Source: an uncultured Chitinophagaceae bacterium (GTDB lineage: Bacteria > Bacteroidota > Bacteroidia > Chitinophagales > Chitinophagaceae). Taken from it: 64,000 bases of DNA. Positions 35,419 through 43,911 of the stretch are shown one piece after another (position 1 is the first letter of the stretch; the number at the start of each line of letters is the position of its first letter). The notes under the pieces were generated by a model. The model was not told the origin of the DNA. It searched no databases and saw nothing but the letters and a program-made list of their open reading frames with translations. Made by a program: the position numbers and the translations under genes. The stretch lies in the NCBI GenBank assembly GCA_937981995.1, contig CALJNC010000027.1:1-64000 (forward strand), read 5' to 3'.

Positions 35419-35937
35419 TTACGCATTCTCAGACATAAAGTACCATAACCCCATTAATACAACCAATAGTATTCCTACTATTAATATAGTAATCGTCTTT
35501 TTCTGTGCTTTATTTATTGATTCCAATTGATTCATATCACCCAATCGATTAATCGTTCTTTCCAACTTATCAAAAGCTGTAGGACCTTTTACAATAAAAT
35601 CAAACGCACCATTTTTGATACTTTCTTTAGCGATTTCCATATCATCCTTACCTGAGAACATAAATACCTTTGTACCTGGAGAAATTTTGCTAATAACTTT
35701 TAATACTTCTATACCGTTTTTAGCATCAGCTTTTTGTGAGCTTAAATGATAATCTAAAACAATTATCTCAGGATGCTGGCTTTTGATATCGGCCATAGCA
35801 GACTCACCATCTGAGTATGATTTCACTTCAAATACATAACGATCTTTAATGTAGTCTTGAATCATCTCAACCTGAATTGGATCATCATCAATTACAAATA
35901 ATTTCCTGGTATCGTCAAATAGGGCTTTATCTTCCAT
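35419..35937 (-). CDS. Response-regulator receiver protein with C-terminal membrane helix
   Basis: 172 residues. The receiver domain is complete: acidic pocket D17-D19, phospho-acceptor D62 (VLDYHL), S95 (FMFSGKDD) and K117 (FIVKGP). No output domain follows; a linker (125-147) leads to one hydrophobic helix (about 148-168) and a short tail. This would tether a receiver to the membrane. No histidine kinase is nearby. It converges on the ZAS-TPR gene with a 1-nt gap. Confidence 0.85.
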   Translation of the reverse strand: MEDKALFDDTRKLFVIDDDPIQVEMIQDYIKDRYVFEVKSYSDGESAMADIKSQHPEIIVLDYHLSSQKADAKNGIEVLKVISKISPGTKVFMFSGKDDMEIAKESIKNGAFDFIVKGPTAFDKLERTINRLGDMNQLESINKAQKKTITILIVGILLVVLMGLWYFMSENA

Positions 35938-35987
35938 AGGTTTGTTTTTACAAATGTAATTTACATAAATAGATATTTATGTGCAAC

Positions 35988-36431
35988 TTAATGATTCCTT
36001 ATCTCTTTTAAAAAATGGTAGCCCTTTGGCACGAAGCCATGTTGCTTATAAAACCTGTGTGCTTTTTCATTTTCTAAATAAGCATCTAGCATGATAATAT
36101 TGCAATTATTCTCAAGGGCAAGTTGATCTATAAATTTTAAAAACTCACTACCAAATCCTTTGCCCTGAAAGGCAGGAGAAATAATAAAATTATCAATCTC
36201 AAGATATTTGCCTGTATAGTATTTTGTAGCTATCCAACAACCGCAAATCCCTATTAGCACGTTATCATTATAGGCTAGGTACAATTTATAATTACCAGCA
36301 TCCCGCATCTCGGCCGTGTATTGCCAGTATGCCTCCTTACTCAATAAAGGATTTAATATACTTACCAATGGCAAGGCCAAGGTATAATCATCTTTAGTTT
36401 TTGCTACTTGAAAGCTTACTTTAGAACTCAT
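35988..36431 (-). CDS. GNAT family N-acetyltransferase
   Basis: 147 residues from the ATG at 36431; the open frame runs upstream into the preceding gene but the family fold begins here. It has the GNAT loop FQGKGFGSEFLKF (about 90-103) and a closing AHRFYKQHGFVPKGYHF segment. Substrate unknown. The gene overlaps the end of the outer-membrane protein gene by 11 nt, so the two are probably one transcript. Confidence 0.85.
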   Translation of the reverse strand: MSSKVSFQVAKTKDDYTLALPLVSILNPLLSKEAYWQYTAEMRDAGNYKLYLAYNDNVLIGICGCWIATKYYTGKYLEIDNFIISPAFQGKGFGSEFLKFIDQLALENNCNIIMLDAYLENEKAHRFYKQHGFVPKGYHFLKEIRNH

Positions 36432-37107
36432 AGAAATTCTCAAAGCGCTCATATCTATCTTCCTCAGTAAGACTAATACTCCACCCAAATTGAACTCCAA
36501 TCGTTTTATTACGCGTAACTGCGTATTGCGGATTTATATCTTTGGAACCTACATCATAAAATGCGCCCATATAAAATCCTTTATTTAACTCAAGACCTGC
36601 TTTAAACTTAAAACCATAGTCCCAAGGTGTAATTTGATCTCTTAAATAATCTTTACCTACTCTTAATTCTCCTGCATCAACATTCTTATAGTTTTGCTCC
36701 AATACATAGTTTGAGTAAACTAATCTACCAGCATAAATACCTGCACCTGCAAATAAGAACCCTCTTTTTACATCAAGCTTGCCTGTAATACATACCGGCA
36801 TTTGAATATAGCCAAGGTTATTTGTAAATTTTTCTGATACTGATGCAGACTCTAACTCATACGCTCCTCCCTTAAAGGAATAAAGAATTTCAGGTTGAAT
36901 ACTTAAAAAATCAGTTAGTAAAATATCCCCCATAGCTCCAACACTAAAATTGAGCTTGGTATTAAAAATACCTTGGAATTTATTGTTGTTTGAAGACTGT
37001 ATCTGACGATTAAAATTAAAGCCCATCATTGGAGCTATACGCACTTGCGCATGGGCAACACCCACAAAACAAATGGCAGTTAAAAGAAGAATTGTACGTT
37101 TAAGCAT
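36421..37107 (-). CDS. PorT-like outer-membrane beta-barrel protein
   Basis: 228 residues. Signal peptide (cleavage after AHA, residue 20) then alternating beta strands of the OMP_b-brl family: FNRQIQSSNNN, QPEILYSFKGGAYE, LGYIQMPVCITGKLDV, FFAGAGIYAGRLV and a closing IGVQFGWSISL. This is the PorT-type barrel; PorT itself is a T9SS outer-membrane protein, but many barrels of this size are unrelated. A PorW-like gene elsewhere in the window makes a T9SS link possible. The final residues are acidic and lack a classical terminal Phe strand. Confidence 0.7.
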   Translation of the reverse strand: MLKRTILLLTAICFVGVAHAQVRIAPMMGFNFNRQIQSSNNNKFQGIFNTKLNFSVGAMGDILLTDFLSIQPEILYSFKGGAYELESASVSEKFTNNLGYIQMPVCITGKLDVKRGFLFAGAGIYAGRLVYSNYVLEQNYKNVDAGELRVGKDYLRDQITPWDYGFKFKAGLELNKGFYMGAFYDVGSKDINPQYAVTRNKTIGVQFGWSISLTEEDRYERFENFYEF

Positions 37108-37205
37108 AAACTTTCTTTGATTAAGTAGGCAAAATAAAGAAAGATGTCGCTATAAAAAAACTTTTAACCATATAATCAACTCACAGGATAGTGGAAATAT
37201 TCGCT

Positions 37206-37213
37206 TACTTTTG
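37206..37213 (+). promoter_or_regulatory. panB promoter -7 element
   Basis: TACTTTTG, exact TAnnTTTG. A TTG inside it (37211) would be the start if the longer panB frame were used, so the element favours the TTG at 37229. Confidence 0.55.
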
Positions 37214-37228
37214 TGCAAAATTTTTACT

Positions 37229-38053
37229 TTGAGCACAGAACTAAAGAAAAAAGAGTTTAAGAAGATAACCACATTAGCATTATTAGCTATGAAACAACGT
37301 GGTGAGAAGATATCCATGCTTACGGCTTATGACTACTCCATGGCACAAATACTGGATCAAGCTGGGATTGATGTTCTATTGGTTGGAGATAGCGCAAGTA
37401 ATGTATTTGCAGGTCATGAGACAACATTACCTATTACCTTGGATCAAATGATTTATCATGCTCAATCAGTAATTAGAGCCATTGAACGCTGTTTAGTAGT
37501 AGTCGATTTACCTTTTGGTAGCTACCAAGGCAACTCACGCGAGGCTTTAGCATCAGCAATTAGAATAATGAAAGAATCTGGAGCGCACTCCGTAAAAATG
37601 GAGGGCGGAAGTGAAATTCTTGAAAGTGTGACTAGAATCATTGGTTCTGGCATACCTGTAATGGGGCATTTAGGGCTTACGCCACAAAGTATTTATCAAT
37701 TTGGTACGTATACCGTAAGAGCCAAGGAAGAAGAAGAAGCTGAGGAGTTAATTCGTAATGCAAAGGTTTTAGAAGATGCTGGCTGTTATGCAATCGTCTT
37801 AGAAAAAATACCGGCTACATTGGGTAAAAAAGTAGCTGAATCTTTATCTATTCCAGTAATTGGTATAGGAGCAGGAAACGATGTAGACGGTCAGGTATTA
37901 GTAATGCATGATATGCTGGGAATTACTAAAGACTTCTCTCCTCGCTTCTTAAGGAGATATGCTGATTTATATAAGGATATAACAGATGCTACTAAAGGTT
38001 ATATAGCTGATGTAAAAAGTGGTAACTTCCCTAATGATAAGGAGCAGTATTAA
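37229..38053 (+). CDS. panB: 3-methyl-2-oxobutanoate hydroxymethyltransferase
   Basis: 274 residues, first step of the pantothenate (vitamin B5/CoA) pathway. It transfers a methylene group from methylene-tetrahydrofolate to ketoisovalerate. Motifs: [34 protein letters not shown] (the metal and substrate part), [18 protein letters not shown] and the PVIGIGAG loop. The start is TTG at 37229, chosen because the upstream TTG at 37211 lies inside the -7 element and homologues start with a similar segment before [10 protein letters not shown]. Confidence 0.95.
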   Translation: MSTELKKKEFKKITTLALLAMKQRGEKISMLTAYDYSMAQILDQAGIDVLLVGDSASNVFAGHETTLPITLDQMIYHAQSVIRAIERCLVVVDLPFGSYQGNSREALASAIRIMKESGAHSVKMEGGSEILESVTRIIGSGIPVMGHLGLTPQSIYQFGTYTVRAKEEEEAEELIRNAKVLEDAGCYAIVLEKIPATLGKKVAESLSIPVIGIGAGNDVDGQVLVMHDMLGITKDFSPRFLRRYADLYKDITDATKGYIADVKSGNFPNDKEQY

Positions 38054-38054
38054 A

Positions 38055-38243
38055 TTAATATTCTCTCTTAAAGAATATAGTTGATACAAACAAGGACCCT
38101 ATCAAAAGAGCCACAAACTCTTTGCTGTTAAACACATCACTAAACTCATGTATTTTACCTCCTCTAAAAAAGAACATAAAATACACAGCATATATTATGA
38201 AAATTATGCCCAATACAATAATAGTTTTGCGTCCTGCGTTCAT
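38055..38243 (-). CDS. Small two-helix membrane protein
   Basis: 62 residues: hydrophobic helices at about 8-26 and 42-58 with a polar turn (GGKIHEFSDVFNSKE) between them. ATG start. No family recognised. It ends 1 nt after the panB stop on the opposite strand and lies 44 nt upstream of no other minus-strand gene in its own operon. It is retained because of the clean topology and fit into the gap; weak support. Confidence 0.45.
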   Translation of the reverse strand: MNAGRKTIIVLGIIFIIYAVYFMFFFRGGKIHEFSDVFNSKEFVALLIGSLFVSTIFFKREY

Positions 38244-38287
38244 CTGAAATACTTTTGACGGCTAAGGAAACATTTAATTACAAAAAG

Positions 38288-39604
38288 TTATTTCTCTTTA
38301 AACTCAACACCAAATTCCTTAAGCTCTTCTAAAACAGGTTTATACACTGAACGCATGGTTGGAATCTGTACACCAGATAAATCTTTAAAGCCTTCCGTTA
38401 AAAATAACTTGGTAAAAATGGCCATTGGAAGTCCTACACATTTTGCCATGGCAGTATCCGTAGCATTTTGACCTTTTACTAATAAACTACTCTCTAATTG
38501 CTTAGAATCTCCATCTTGCTCATATTCTATATCATGATGAAAAACTAATAAGTCTTTATCCTCAGCAGCAAGTTTCCATTTTTCTTCAATTACTTTTTGC
38601 ATGACCTTAGCTGGTACTTGATCACCTTCCAATTCTATTTTTTTATTGGTATCAATTTCAAGAAATTGAATTAAACCTAATGCAATTTCATCTGCTCCAA
38701 TGAAATTTAATTTTTCTTCTAATGAGCTCCCTTCAATAGATTTACTTGCTATAAGCATCCACTCATTTAAGCTCATTCCGCTTACGTCAAATGCATTTTG
38801 ATCATCGGTTAGGCTTAAGCTTATAACGGCTGCCCATCCTTTTACAAATTCAGGGTGGCGCAAGGTGGCTCTAAGAATTGTATGAGCGTTTTCTAATTCA
38901 TAATCATCTTTATACTTCATAGAATCTCTATTAGCATAAGCTGAAAGTGTGCCGTAACCATCTACCTCTACTGAAGAACATTCTTTATACAAATGCCTAT
39001 ATTCCCTATGGTACTTCTTTTCATTCATTAAAAAAGTTGCTCCACTACCTCCTGCTCTTACAATATTCCATGGATTCCATGATACTTTATAATGCCAAGG
39101 GTTATTATCACTCTCTGGTGCCACTAAACCACCACAATAAGATTGAAAAGAGGTAACCTTACCTCCATCACTTCTTATATCATCAATCAATTCCATTGCG
39201 CTCATATGATCAATACCCGGGTCAGCACCCATTTCATTCATTAGAACGATGTCTGCATCTTTTGCAGCTTGATCTAATTTTCTAATTTCATCAGATACAT
39301 AAGATGCGGTAACAAGGTCTGTTTTATACTTTACACAATCATGTGCCACATGTATATGTAAAAAATGAGGCAATAAAGAAATAACAATATCTGCCTTTTG
39401 TACCTCTTCCCCACGCTTAGTTGGCTCATTGATATCAAGCTCTAGCGCCTCCGCATTGGGTCTTCCTTCTATTTTAGACTCCACAAGCGATTTGTTACGA
39501 TCAGCTATCATAATCTGCCAGTTGTATTTACCAGCTCGCTCAATAAGATAATCAATCAAAGCCGTTGCTGACTTTCCTGCTCCTAGTACTAATATCCTTT
39601 TCAT
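38288..39604 (-). CDS. Saccharopine dehydrogenase family protein
   Basis: 438 residues with an N-terminal Rossmann fold (VLGAGKSATALIDYLIERA, about 5-23) and the C-terminal saccharopine dehydrogenase domain (MGADPGIDHMSAMELID and FQSYCGGLVAPESDNNPWHYKVSWNP). Related enzymes include the lysine-ketoglutarate/saccharopine reductases of lysine catabolism and the spermidine-linked family. The Gly-rich GGSGATFLMNEKKY part is typical. Substrate not certain; lysine degradation is the usual Bacteroidota assignment. Confidence 0.88.
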   Translation of the reverse strand: MKRILVLGAGKSATALIDYLIERAGKYNWQIMIADRNKSLVESKIEGRPNAEALELDINEPTKRGEEVQKADIVISLLPHFLHIHVAHDCVKYKTDLVTASYVSDEIRKLDQAAKDADIVLMNEMGADPGIDHMSAMELIDDIRSDGGKVTSFQSYCGGLVAPESDNNPWHYKVSWNPWNIVRAGGSGATFLMNEKKYHREYRHLYKECSSVEVDGYGTLSAYANRDSMKYKDDYELENAHTILRATLRHPEFVKGWAAVISLSLTDDQNAFDVSGMSLNEWMLIASKSIEGSSLEEKLNFIGADEIALGLIQFLEIDTNKKIELEGDQVPAKVMQKVIEEKWKLAAEDKDLLVFHHDIEYEQDGDSKQLESSLLVKGQNATDTAMAKCVGLPMAIFTKLFLTEGFKDLSGVQIPTMRSVYKPVLEELKEFGVEFKEK

Positions 39605-39636
39605 TTCTTATTAACTATTTACAATTATAAAAACTG

Positions 39637-39644
39637 TACCTTTG
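39637..39644 (+). promoter_or_regulatory. Promoter -7 element for the small lipoprotein gene
   Basis: TACCTTTG, exact TAnnTTTG, 27 nt before the ATG of the 44-residue lipoprotein. Confidence 0.5.
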
Positions 39645-39671
39645 AGCAAATAAACACTAAGTATTTAGATA

Positions 39672-39806
39672 ATGAAAAAGAAAAACGCATTATTATTATT
39701 GATTCTTTTCACAATTACTGTAGCCATATCTTCATGCGCAACTAAAAAGAAATATGGTTGTCCTGAACGTATTGTAATGACACAGTCAACTCAAGCTATT
39801 TCTTAA
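39672..39806 (+). CDS. Tiny lipoprotein, 44 residues
   Basis: Starts ATG after a -7 element and reads MKKKNALLLLILFTITVAISSC with a lipobox Cys at residue 22, then a 22-residue mature part, ATKKKYGCPERIVMTQS and a short tail. A further Cys at residue 30 could form a disulfide. A lipoprotein signal followed by such a small body is common in Bacteroidota (entericidin-like position, but no family recognised). It precedes ytxJ by 12 nt and may be co-transcribed. Confidence 0.65.
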   Translation: MKKKNALLLLILFTITVAISSCATKKKYGCPERIVMTQSTQAIS

Positions 39807-39818
39807 ATACCTGTCACT

Positions 39819-40157
39819 TTGAATTGGCTTCCACTTACAAGCTTGGAGCAACTTGACACTATCAAAGAGCAAAGCTTTACTAAACCTATTGTACTATTTA
39901 AGCATAGTACGAGATGTTCAATAAGTGATATGGCCAAAGGTCGATTAGATAGAAGCCCAGATAATACAAACGCAGATTTTTACTACCTAGATTTAATTGC
40001 ACACCGTGATATCTCAAGTGAGATTGCTGAGCGATTTAAAGTAAACCATGAATCTCCTCAAATACTCCTTATTCTAAATGGCGAATGCACCTATGCCGAA
40101 AGCCATATGGGAATTAGAATGGAAGAAATAGAAGAACAGCTTAATCAAGCTAGCTAA
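39819..40157 (+). CDS. ytxJ: Bacillithiol-system redox protein YtxJ
   Basis: 112 residues with the YtxJ-type thioredoxin-like fold. The signature FKHSTRCSIS (about 28-37) contains the single conserved Cys (monothiol, bacilliredoxin-like) and a cis-Pro-containing HESPQILLI follows near 85-93. It should act on mixed disulfides with bacillithiol. TTG start is the only one that keeps the N-terminal WLPLTSLEQLDTI strand. The stop overlaps the folB stop on the other strand by 4 nt. Bacillithiol synthesis genes are not in the window. Confidence 0.85.
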   Translation: MNWLPLTSLEQLDTIKEQSFTKPIVLFKHSTRCSISDMAKGRLDRSPDNTNADFYYLDLIAHRDISSEIAERFKVNHESPQILLILNGECTYAESHMGIRMEEIEEQLNQAS

Positions 40158-40486
40158 TATTCTTTTTCTAGTATCACCTCACTACTTTCTACCATAGCTC
40201 CTAATGGTGGATTTTTCTTTTTAATTGAAACAAATAAGTAATCGCAAGGTTTAATCTTTTGCTGAATATCTTTTTCAATTTCTGTTATTAATGTTTCTAG
40301 ATAATCCATTCTTCTTGAGAAATTTTCTTTTACAATATCTAGCAAATCAGCATAATCAATAAAAGCAGTTTCATCTTTAGCTCCCACTTTTACATTTACT
40401 ATAAATTCGTTTCCTAGTTTTTGTTCTTCATCAAAAGCACCATGATAGGCAATAAACGAAATATTATTTAAGGATACATACAACAT
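40154..40486 (-). CDS. folB: Dihydroneopterin aldolase
   Basis: 110 residues. The FolB fold is clear: MLYVSLNNISFIAYHGAFDEEQKLGNEFIVNVKV with the conserved Tyr/His/Gly and Glu positions, and a final VKKKNPPLGAMVESSEV-type strand (about 90-106, ends in the substrate-binding Glu area). It converts dihydroneopterin to hydroxymethyl-dihydropterin in folate synthesis. It lies 1 nt downstream of the cytochrome/propeller lipoprotein gene on the same strand. Confidence 0.92.
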   Translation of the reverse strand: MLYVSLNNISFIAYHGAFDEEQKLGNEFIVNVKVGAKDETAFIDYADLLDIVKENFSRRMDYLETLITEIEKDIQQKIKPCDYLFVSIKKKNPPLGAMVESSEVILEKEY

Positions 40487-40487
40487 A

Positions 40488-41963
40488 TTAATCGGTTATT
40501 ATTACTGCATAAGGATCAACAGATAATTCCTGACGATCCAACTTTTTTTCCCACGTATTAATATCAAATACTTCAAAGAAACCATTTCTACCAGCACATT
40601 CTGAGATATGGTGCGGTGGCGGACCCGAAGCGTCAGCATTTCTACTTGCTACAAATAACTCGCCTGTGGTTTCATTTACAGCCATACCATGTGGCTGAAA
40701 AAATCGGCCGTACAACGTTTTTACTACCTGTAAAGTATTCATATCAATCACCTCTACTGAGCCTTTTAAAGTAGGAAAGTTTGGATTAGGCTCCTCACTA
40801 CAACTTACAAAAAGTAAATTCTTTTGCTTACTTACAGCAAACTCCAAAGGCAACTTGCCTACGGGTATTACTTGCAATAATGAGTCTGCCTTGGCATCAA
40901 ACACTCGTACTTCATTACTGCTTTGACATGTAAAAAAATATTTACTCCTATCTGGACTAAAAATAACCTCATGTGGGTCATAGGTATTACTAGCAAAATT
41001 TGGCACTTGCCCTTTTACTAAACTAATGGCATCGTTTCTAAAAGCAGCGGGAATAAAGCGATAAAACGTATTACCAAATTGTGAGGTTACATAAATCGTA
41101 TCGCCGGTTGTAGTTATTTCAATACCATGTGGCGATTCAAAAAGTTTGGGACTCGATTGGTACATCTGCGTTAAGCTCATACTGCTTGTATTAATTTTGG
41201 CAAGCCTACCGTTAGTCAGGTCTGACACATAAGCAGTAGAACCATCATCAGTTAATTTAATTACATTCCATCCTCCTTCTCCAATTTCTACTTCGCCTAC
41301 CAAGTTACCCGTACTTGTTTCAAATTTTTGCACCACGTCTCCTGCCACAAAACATGCGTACCAATACTTACCATCTTTACTAATATCTAAAAAGTGCGGT
41401 GACTCAATACTTTGCTTTTTTCCTATGGTAATGTAACGCATAATCAATTTGCTTTTAGCATCAATAATTGAAATGGCATCACATCCTTGATTAGAAACAA
41501 TTACCTTCTTACGTGTTTCAAAATCATAAGCAAAAGGAATCTCACCTCTACTATTTTTACAACCATTCTCTATCCAAGATTTTATAGTTTTTACTTCATC
41601 CCTGGTCAACTTATCTCCATTCAAAGGCATTTGCGGCTCAGCGCTTAAGCCTAAATCCTCATAAGAGTTTATGAATTGAAATAAGGAAGAAAACTCTGGT
41701 CTGAAAGGAATAACAACACTCCCACTTACTCCTGCATCATAAACCAAGTTGCTCCAAGTAGTTAAGTTTAATCCTGCCGCGTTTTGAAAACTCTTATCGT
41801 TATGACAACCTGCCGTTGCACATTTATTTTCAAAAATTCGTTGTACTTCTGCAGGAAACTCCCCTTCAGGATTTAAAACCTGCGGATCTTTTTTACAAGA
41901 GTGTACTATTAACAAAAAGGTTATAGATAACACTATAACCCCTATTGATATCTTAGACTTCAT
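40488..41963 (-). CDS. Lipoprotein with cytochrome-like heme motif and YVTN beta-propeller
   Basis: 491 residues from the ATG at 41963 (the frame is open upstream to 42023 but that part lies in the trxB gene). Lipoprotein signal with C23 (IVHSC). A heme-type motif follows, C48-x4-C53-H54 (CATAGCHN), with an extra spacing of four residues, plus M and H in the next stretch that could be axial ligands. Residues about 150-480 contain WD/YVTN-like propeller repeats (SIIDAKSKLIMRYITIG, YVSDLTNGRLAKI, VYVTSQFGNTF-like). Role: possible periplasmic electron-transfer or surface sensor protein. Substrate unknown. Confidence 0.75.
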   Translation of the reverse strand: MKSKISIGVIVLSITFLLIVHSCKKDPQVLNPEGEFPAEVQRIFENKCATAGCHNDKSFQNAAGLNLTTWSNLVYDAGVSGSVVIPFRPEFSSLFQFINSYEDLGLSAEPQMPLNGDKLTRDEVKTIKSWIENGCKNSRGEIPFAYDFETRKKVIVSNQGCDAISIIDAKSKLIMRYITIGKKQSIESPHFLDISKDGKYWYACFVAGDVVQKFETSTGNLVGEVEIGEGGWNVIKLTDDGSTAYVSDLTNGRLAKINTSSMSLTQMYQSSPKLFESPHGIEITTTGDTIYVTSQFGNTFYRFIPAAFRNDAISLVKGQVPNFASNTYDPHEVIFSPDRSKYFFTCQSSNEVRVFDAKADSLLQVIPVGKLPLEFAVSKQKNLLFVSCSEEPNPNFPTLKGSVEVIDMNTLQVVKTLYGRFFQPHGMAVNETTGELFVASRNADASGPPPHHISECAGRNGFFEVFDINTWEKKLDRQELSVDPYAVIITD

Positions 41964-41968
41964 ATTTA

Positions 41969-42913
41969 CTAATGTAAGCCTTTTTCGCTTAACCAACGCT
42001 CCGCATCCAAAGCAGCTTGACAACCAGATCCTGCAGCAGTTACTGCTTGGCGGTATATTTTATCTTGCAAATCTCCACAGCAGAATAAACCTTCTACATT
42101 GGTTTTACTCGTACCGGGTGTAGTTTTTACATAACCCGCATCGTCCATATCTACTATATCTTTTAGTAAATCTGAGTTTGGTTTATGACCAATTGCCACA
42201 AAAAAGGCATCCAATTTAATTTCTTGTGTCTCTCCAGTTTTATTATTTTTCACTCGTACACCCTCTACCTTTTTATCTCCAAGAACTTCATCAGTTTCTG
42301 TGTTCCAGTAAATCTTAATATTTTCAGTAGCATTTACACGATCAGCCATTACTGCCGATGCTCTCATTTCGTCTTTGCGCACAAACATATGTACTGTAGG
42401 ACATAGTTTTGAAAGATAAAGCGCTTCTTCAGCAGCTGTATCTCCAGCTCCTACTATAGCCACTTCTTTACCCTTAAAGAAAAATCCATCACATACTGCA
42501 CAAGCACTTACACCGCTGCCGTTTAATCTTGTTTCGCTTTCCAATCCTAACCACTTAGCAGATGCTCCTGTAGCCATAATAACTGAATCAGCTTCAATCA
42601 TTTTTTCTTCATCTATTTCAACTTTAAACGGACGACTACTGGCGTCAATTTTAGTTACCATACCATAACGAATATCAGTACCCATTCTGCCAGCTTGTTT
42701 TTCAAAGTCTTGCATCATTTGAGGCCCCATTATTCCATCAGGATATCCTGGGTAATTTTCTACATCAGTGGTAATCATTAATTGACCACCTGGCTGAATA
42801 CCTTGATACATTAAAGGTTTCATATTAGCACGTGCCGCATAAATTGCCGCCGTATATCCTGCAGGACCAGAACCTACAATCAACAATTTTACTTTTTCGA
42901 TTTCTTCGCTCAT
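41969..42913 (-). CDS. trxB: Thioredoxin-disulfide reductase
   Basis: 314 residues. FAD-binding GSGPAGYTAA (14-23), redox CAVC (138-141), NADPH-binding GAGDTAAEEA (about 154-163) and the C-terminal GLFCCGDLQD FAD motif are all present. It reduces thioredoxin with NADPH. It is followed after 5 nt by the propeller lipoprotein and preceded by the DUF4249 gene on the same strand. No direct -7 match was seen upstream of its start. Confidence 0.95.
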   Translation of the reverse strand: MSEEIEKVKLLIVGSGPAGYTAAIYAARANMKPLMYQGIQPGGQLMITTDVENYPGYPDGIMGPQMMQDFEKQAGRMGTDIRYGMVTKIDASSRPFKVEIDEEKMIEADSVIMATGASAKWLGLESETRLNGSGVSACAVCDGFFFKGKEVAIVGAGDTAAEEALYLSKLCPTVHMFVRKDEMRASAVMADRVNATENIKIYWNTETDEVLGDKKVEGVRVKNNKTGETQEIKLDAFFVAIGHKPNSDLLKDIVDMDDAGYVKTTPGTSKTNVEGLFCCGDLQDKIYRQAVTAAGSGCQAALDAERWLSEKGLH

Positions 42914-42939
42914 TATTTTAAGTGTTTTTATATTAGTCG

Positions 42940-43851
42940 TTATTGTTCGTTATTAATTACAGAATTATATGCATTGCCAAAACCTGACCATACACCATAA
43001 GCACCATTGCTTACGTTTGTTTGTACTTGTATGGGCGAGGCAAATGGATTCCCTACACTACCCTCAGCAAAATCTAAGGTTTTCCAAAATTCATACACCT
43101 TTGCATCCATTGCTGAAAGCTTAATTTCTATTGTATCTCCTTTTAGGGAGTAACTATTTATATCATCAAATGCATTGAGGGTAGAATCCTGATTGGACCA
43201 GCCTAAAAATAAATCAGCTGGTAAGGTTTTACCATTGATATATACATCATCAAAACGCGAGGTAAATGGCTCAATAAAATCCGTTTGATTATAACCATTT
43301 CCATTTCGTCTAGTAAAATACTTATAGTAGTTACCTAATGTGTCAGGATCTGTAAATGTTGCAATTAACCTATATACTGAGTCTGGCTCAAAGCGTGCTT
43401 CTTTTTTAAAGTACAGTGAGTCTACACCATCACAAGCTGGTATAGTCGTTACTGCTTCATACAACTCATTATCAAGTGTAATTTCTAATTTGTAGGTATG
43501 ATTTGTTTTCCCATTTTCAAAATCACTAAACAATGGATCAGAAGGACTAATCGTATAAAACGTAAGTGGGTCAATGGTGATAGGAAACAATTGAATTCGT
43601 TTATTGTTATCAGTAAGGTCAGTTACCCAAACCTCGGCGTCGGTTACAAATTCGACATTGTTTAAATCAATCTTATCAAAAAAACCAATCGTTTTTGTTA
43701 AGCCTACAATAGGTTGCTGATCATTTGCAATAGAACCTTCTACAACCAACTTTGGGTCACTTTCTTGTAGTGGGATACTAATTTCTTTTTCGCATGATGC
43801 AAAAAGCAAAATTACCAAAGGAAAAAATAAATATAGCCATGAAATTTTCAC
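42940..43851 (-). CDS. DUF4249 lipoprotein
   Basis: 303 residues. Lipobox with C20 (LFASC); DUF4249 features follow (EKEISIPLQESDPKLVVEGSI, a mid TDAEVWVTDL, and later ANVDSLYFKKEA-type segments). DUF4249 proteins are surface lipoproteins usually encoded next to a TonB-dependent receptor (SusC-type). No such receptor is present here, but a tonB gene lies upstream (60 nt). The start is GTG with TACTTTTG 5 nt upstream; a very short or absent leader is implied. Confidence 0.8.
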   Translation of the reverse strand: MKISWLYLFFPLVILLFASCEKEISIPLQESDPKLVVEGSIANDQQPIVGLTKTIGFFDKIDLNNVEFVTDAEVWVTDLTDNNKRIQLFPITIDPLTFYTISPSDPLFSDFENGKTNHTYKLEITLDNELYEAVTTIPACDGVDSLYFKKEARFEPDSVYRLIATFTDPDTLGNYYKYFTRRNGNGYNQTDFIEPFTSRFDDVYINGKTLPADLFLGWSNQDSTLNAFDDINSYSLKGDTIEIKLSAMDAKVYEFWKTLDFAEGSVGNPFASPIQVQTNVSNGAYGVWSGFGNAYNSVINNEQ

Positions 43852-43856
43852 GGCTA

Positions 43857-43864
43857 CAAAAGTA
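43857..43864 (-). promoter_or_regulatory. DUF4249 gene promoter -7 element
   Basis: TACTTTTG on the minus strand, exact TAnnTTTG, 5 nt before the GTG start. Confidence 0.5.
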
Positions 43865-43911
43865 AGGCGAAACCGATAAACCGAATCGTTAATTCTTATG
43901 GAATTAAAGCA

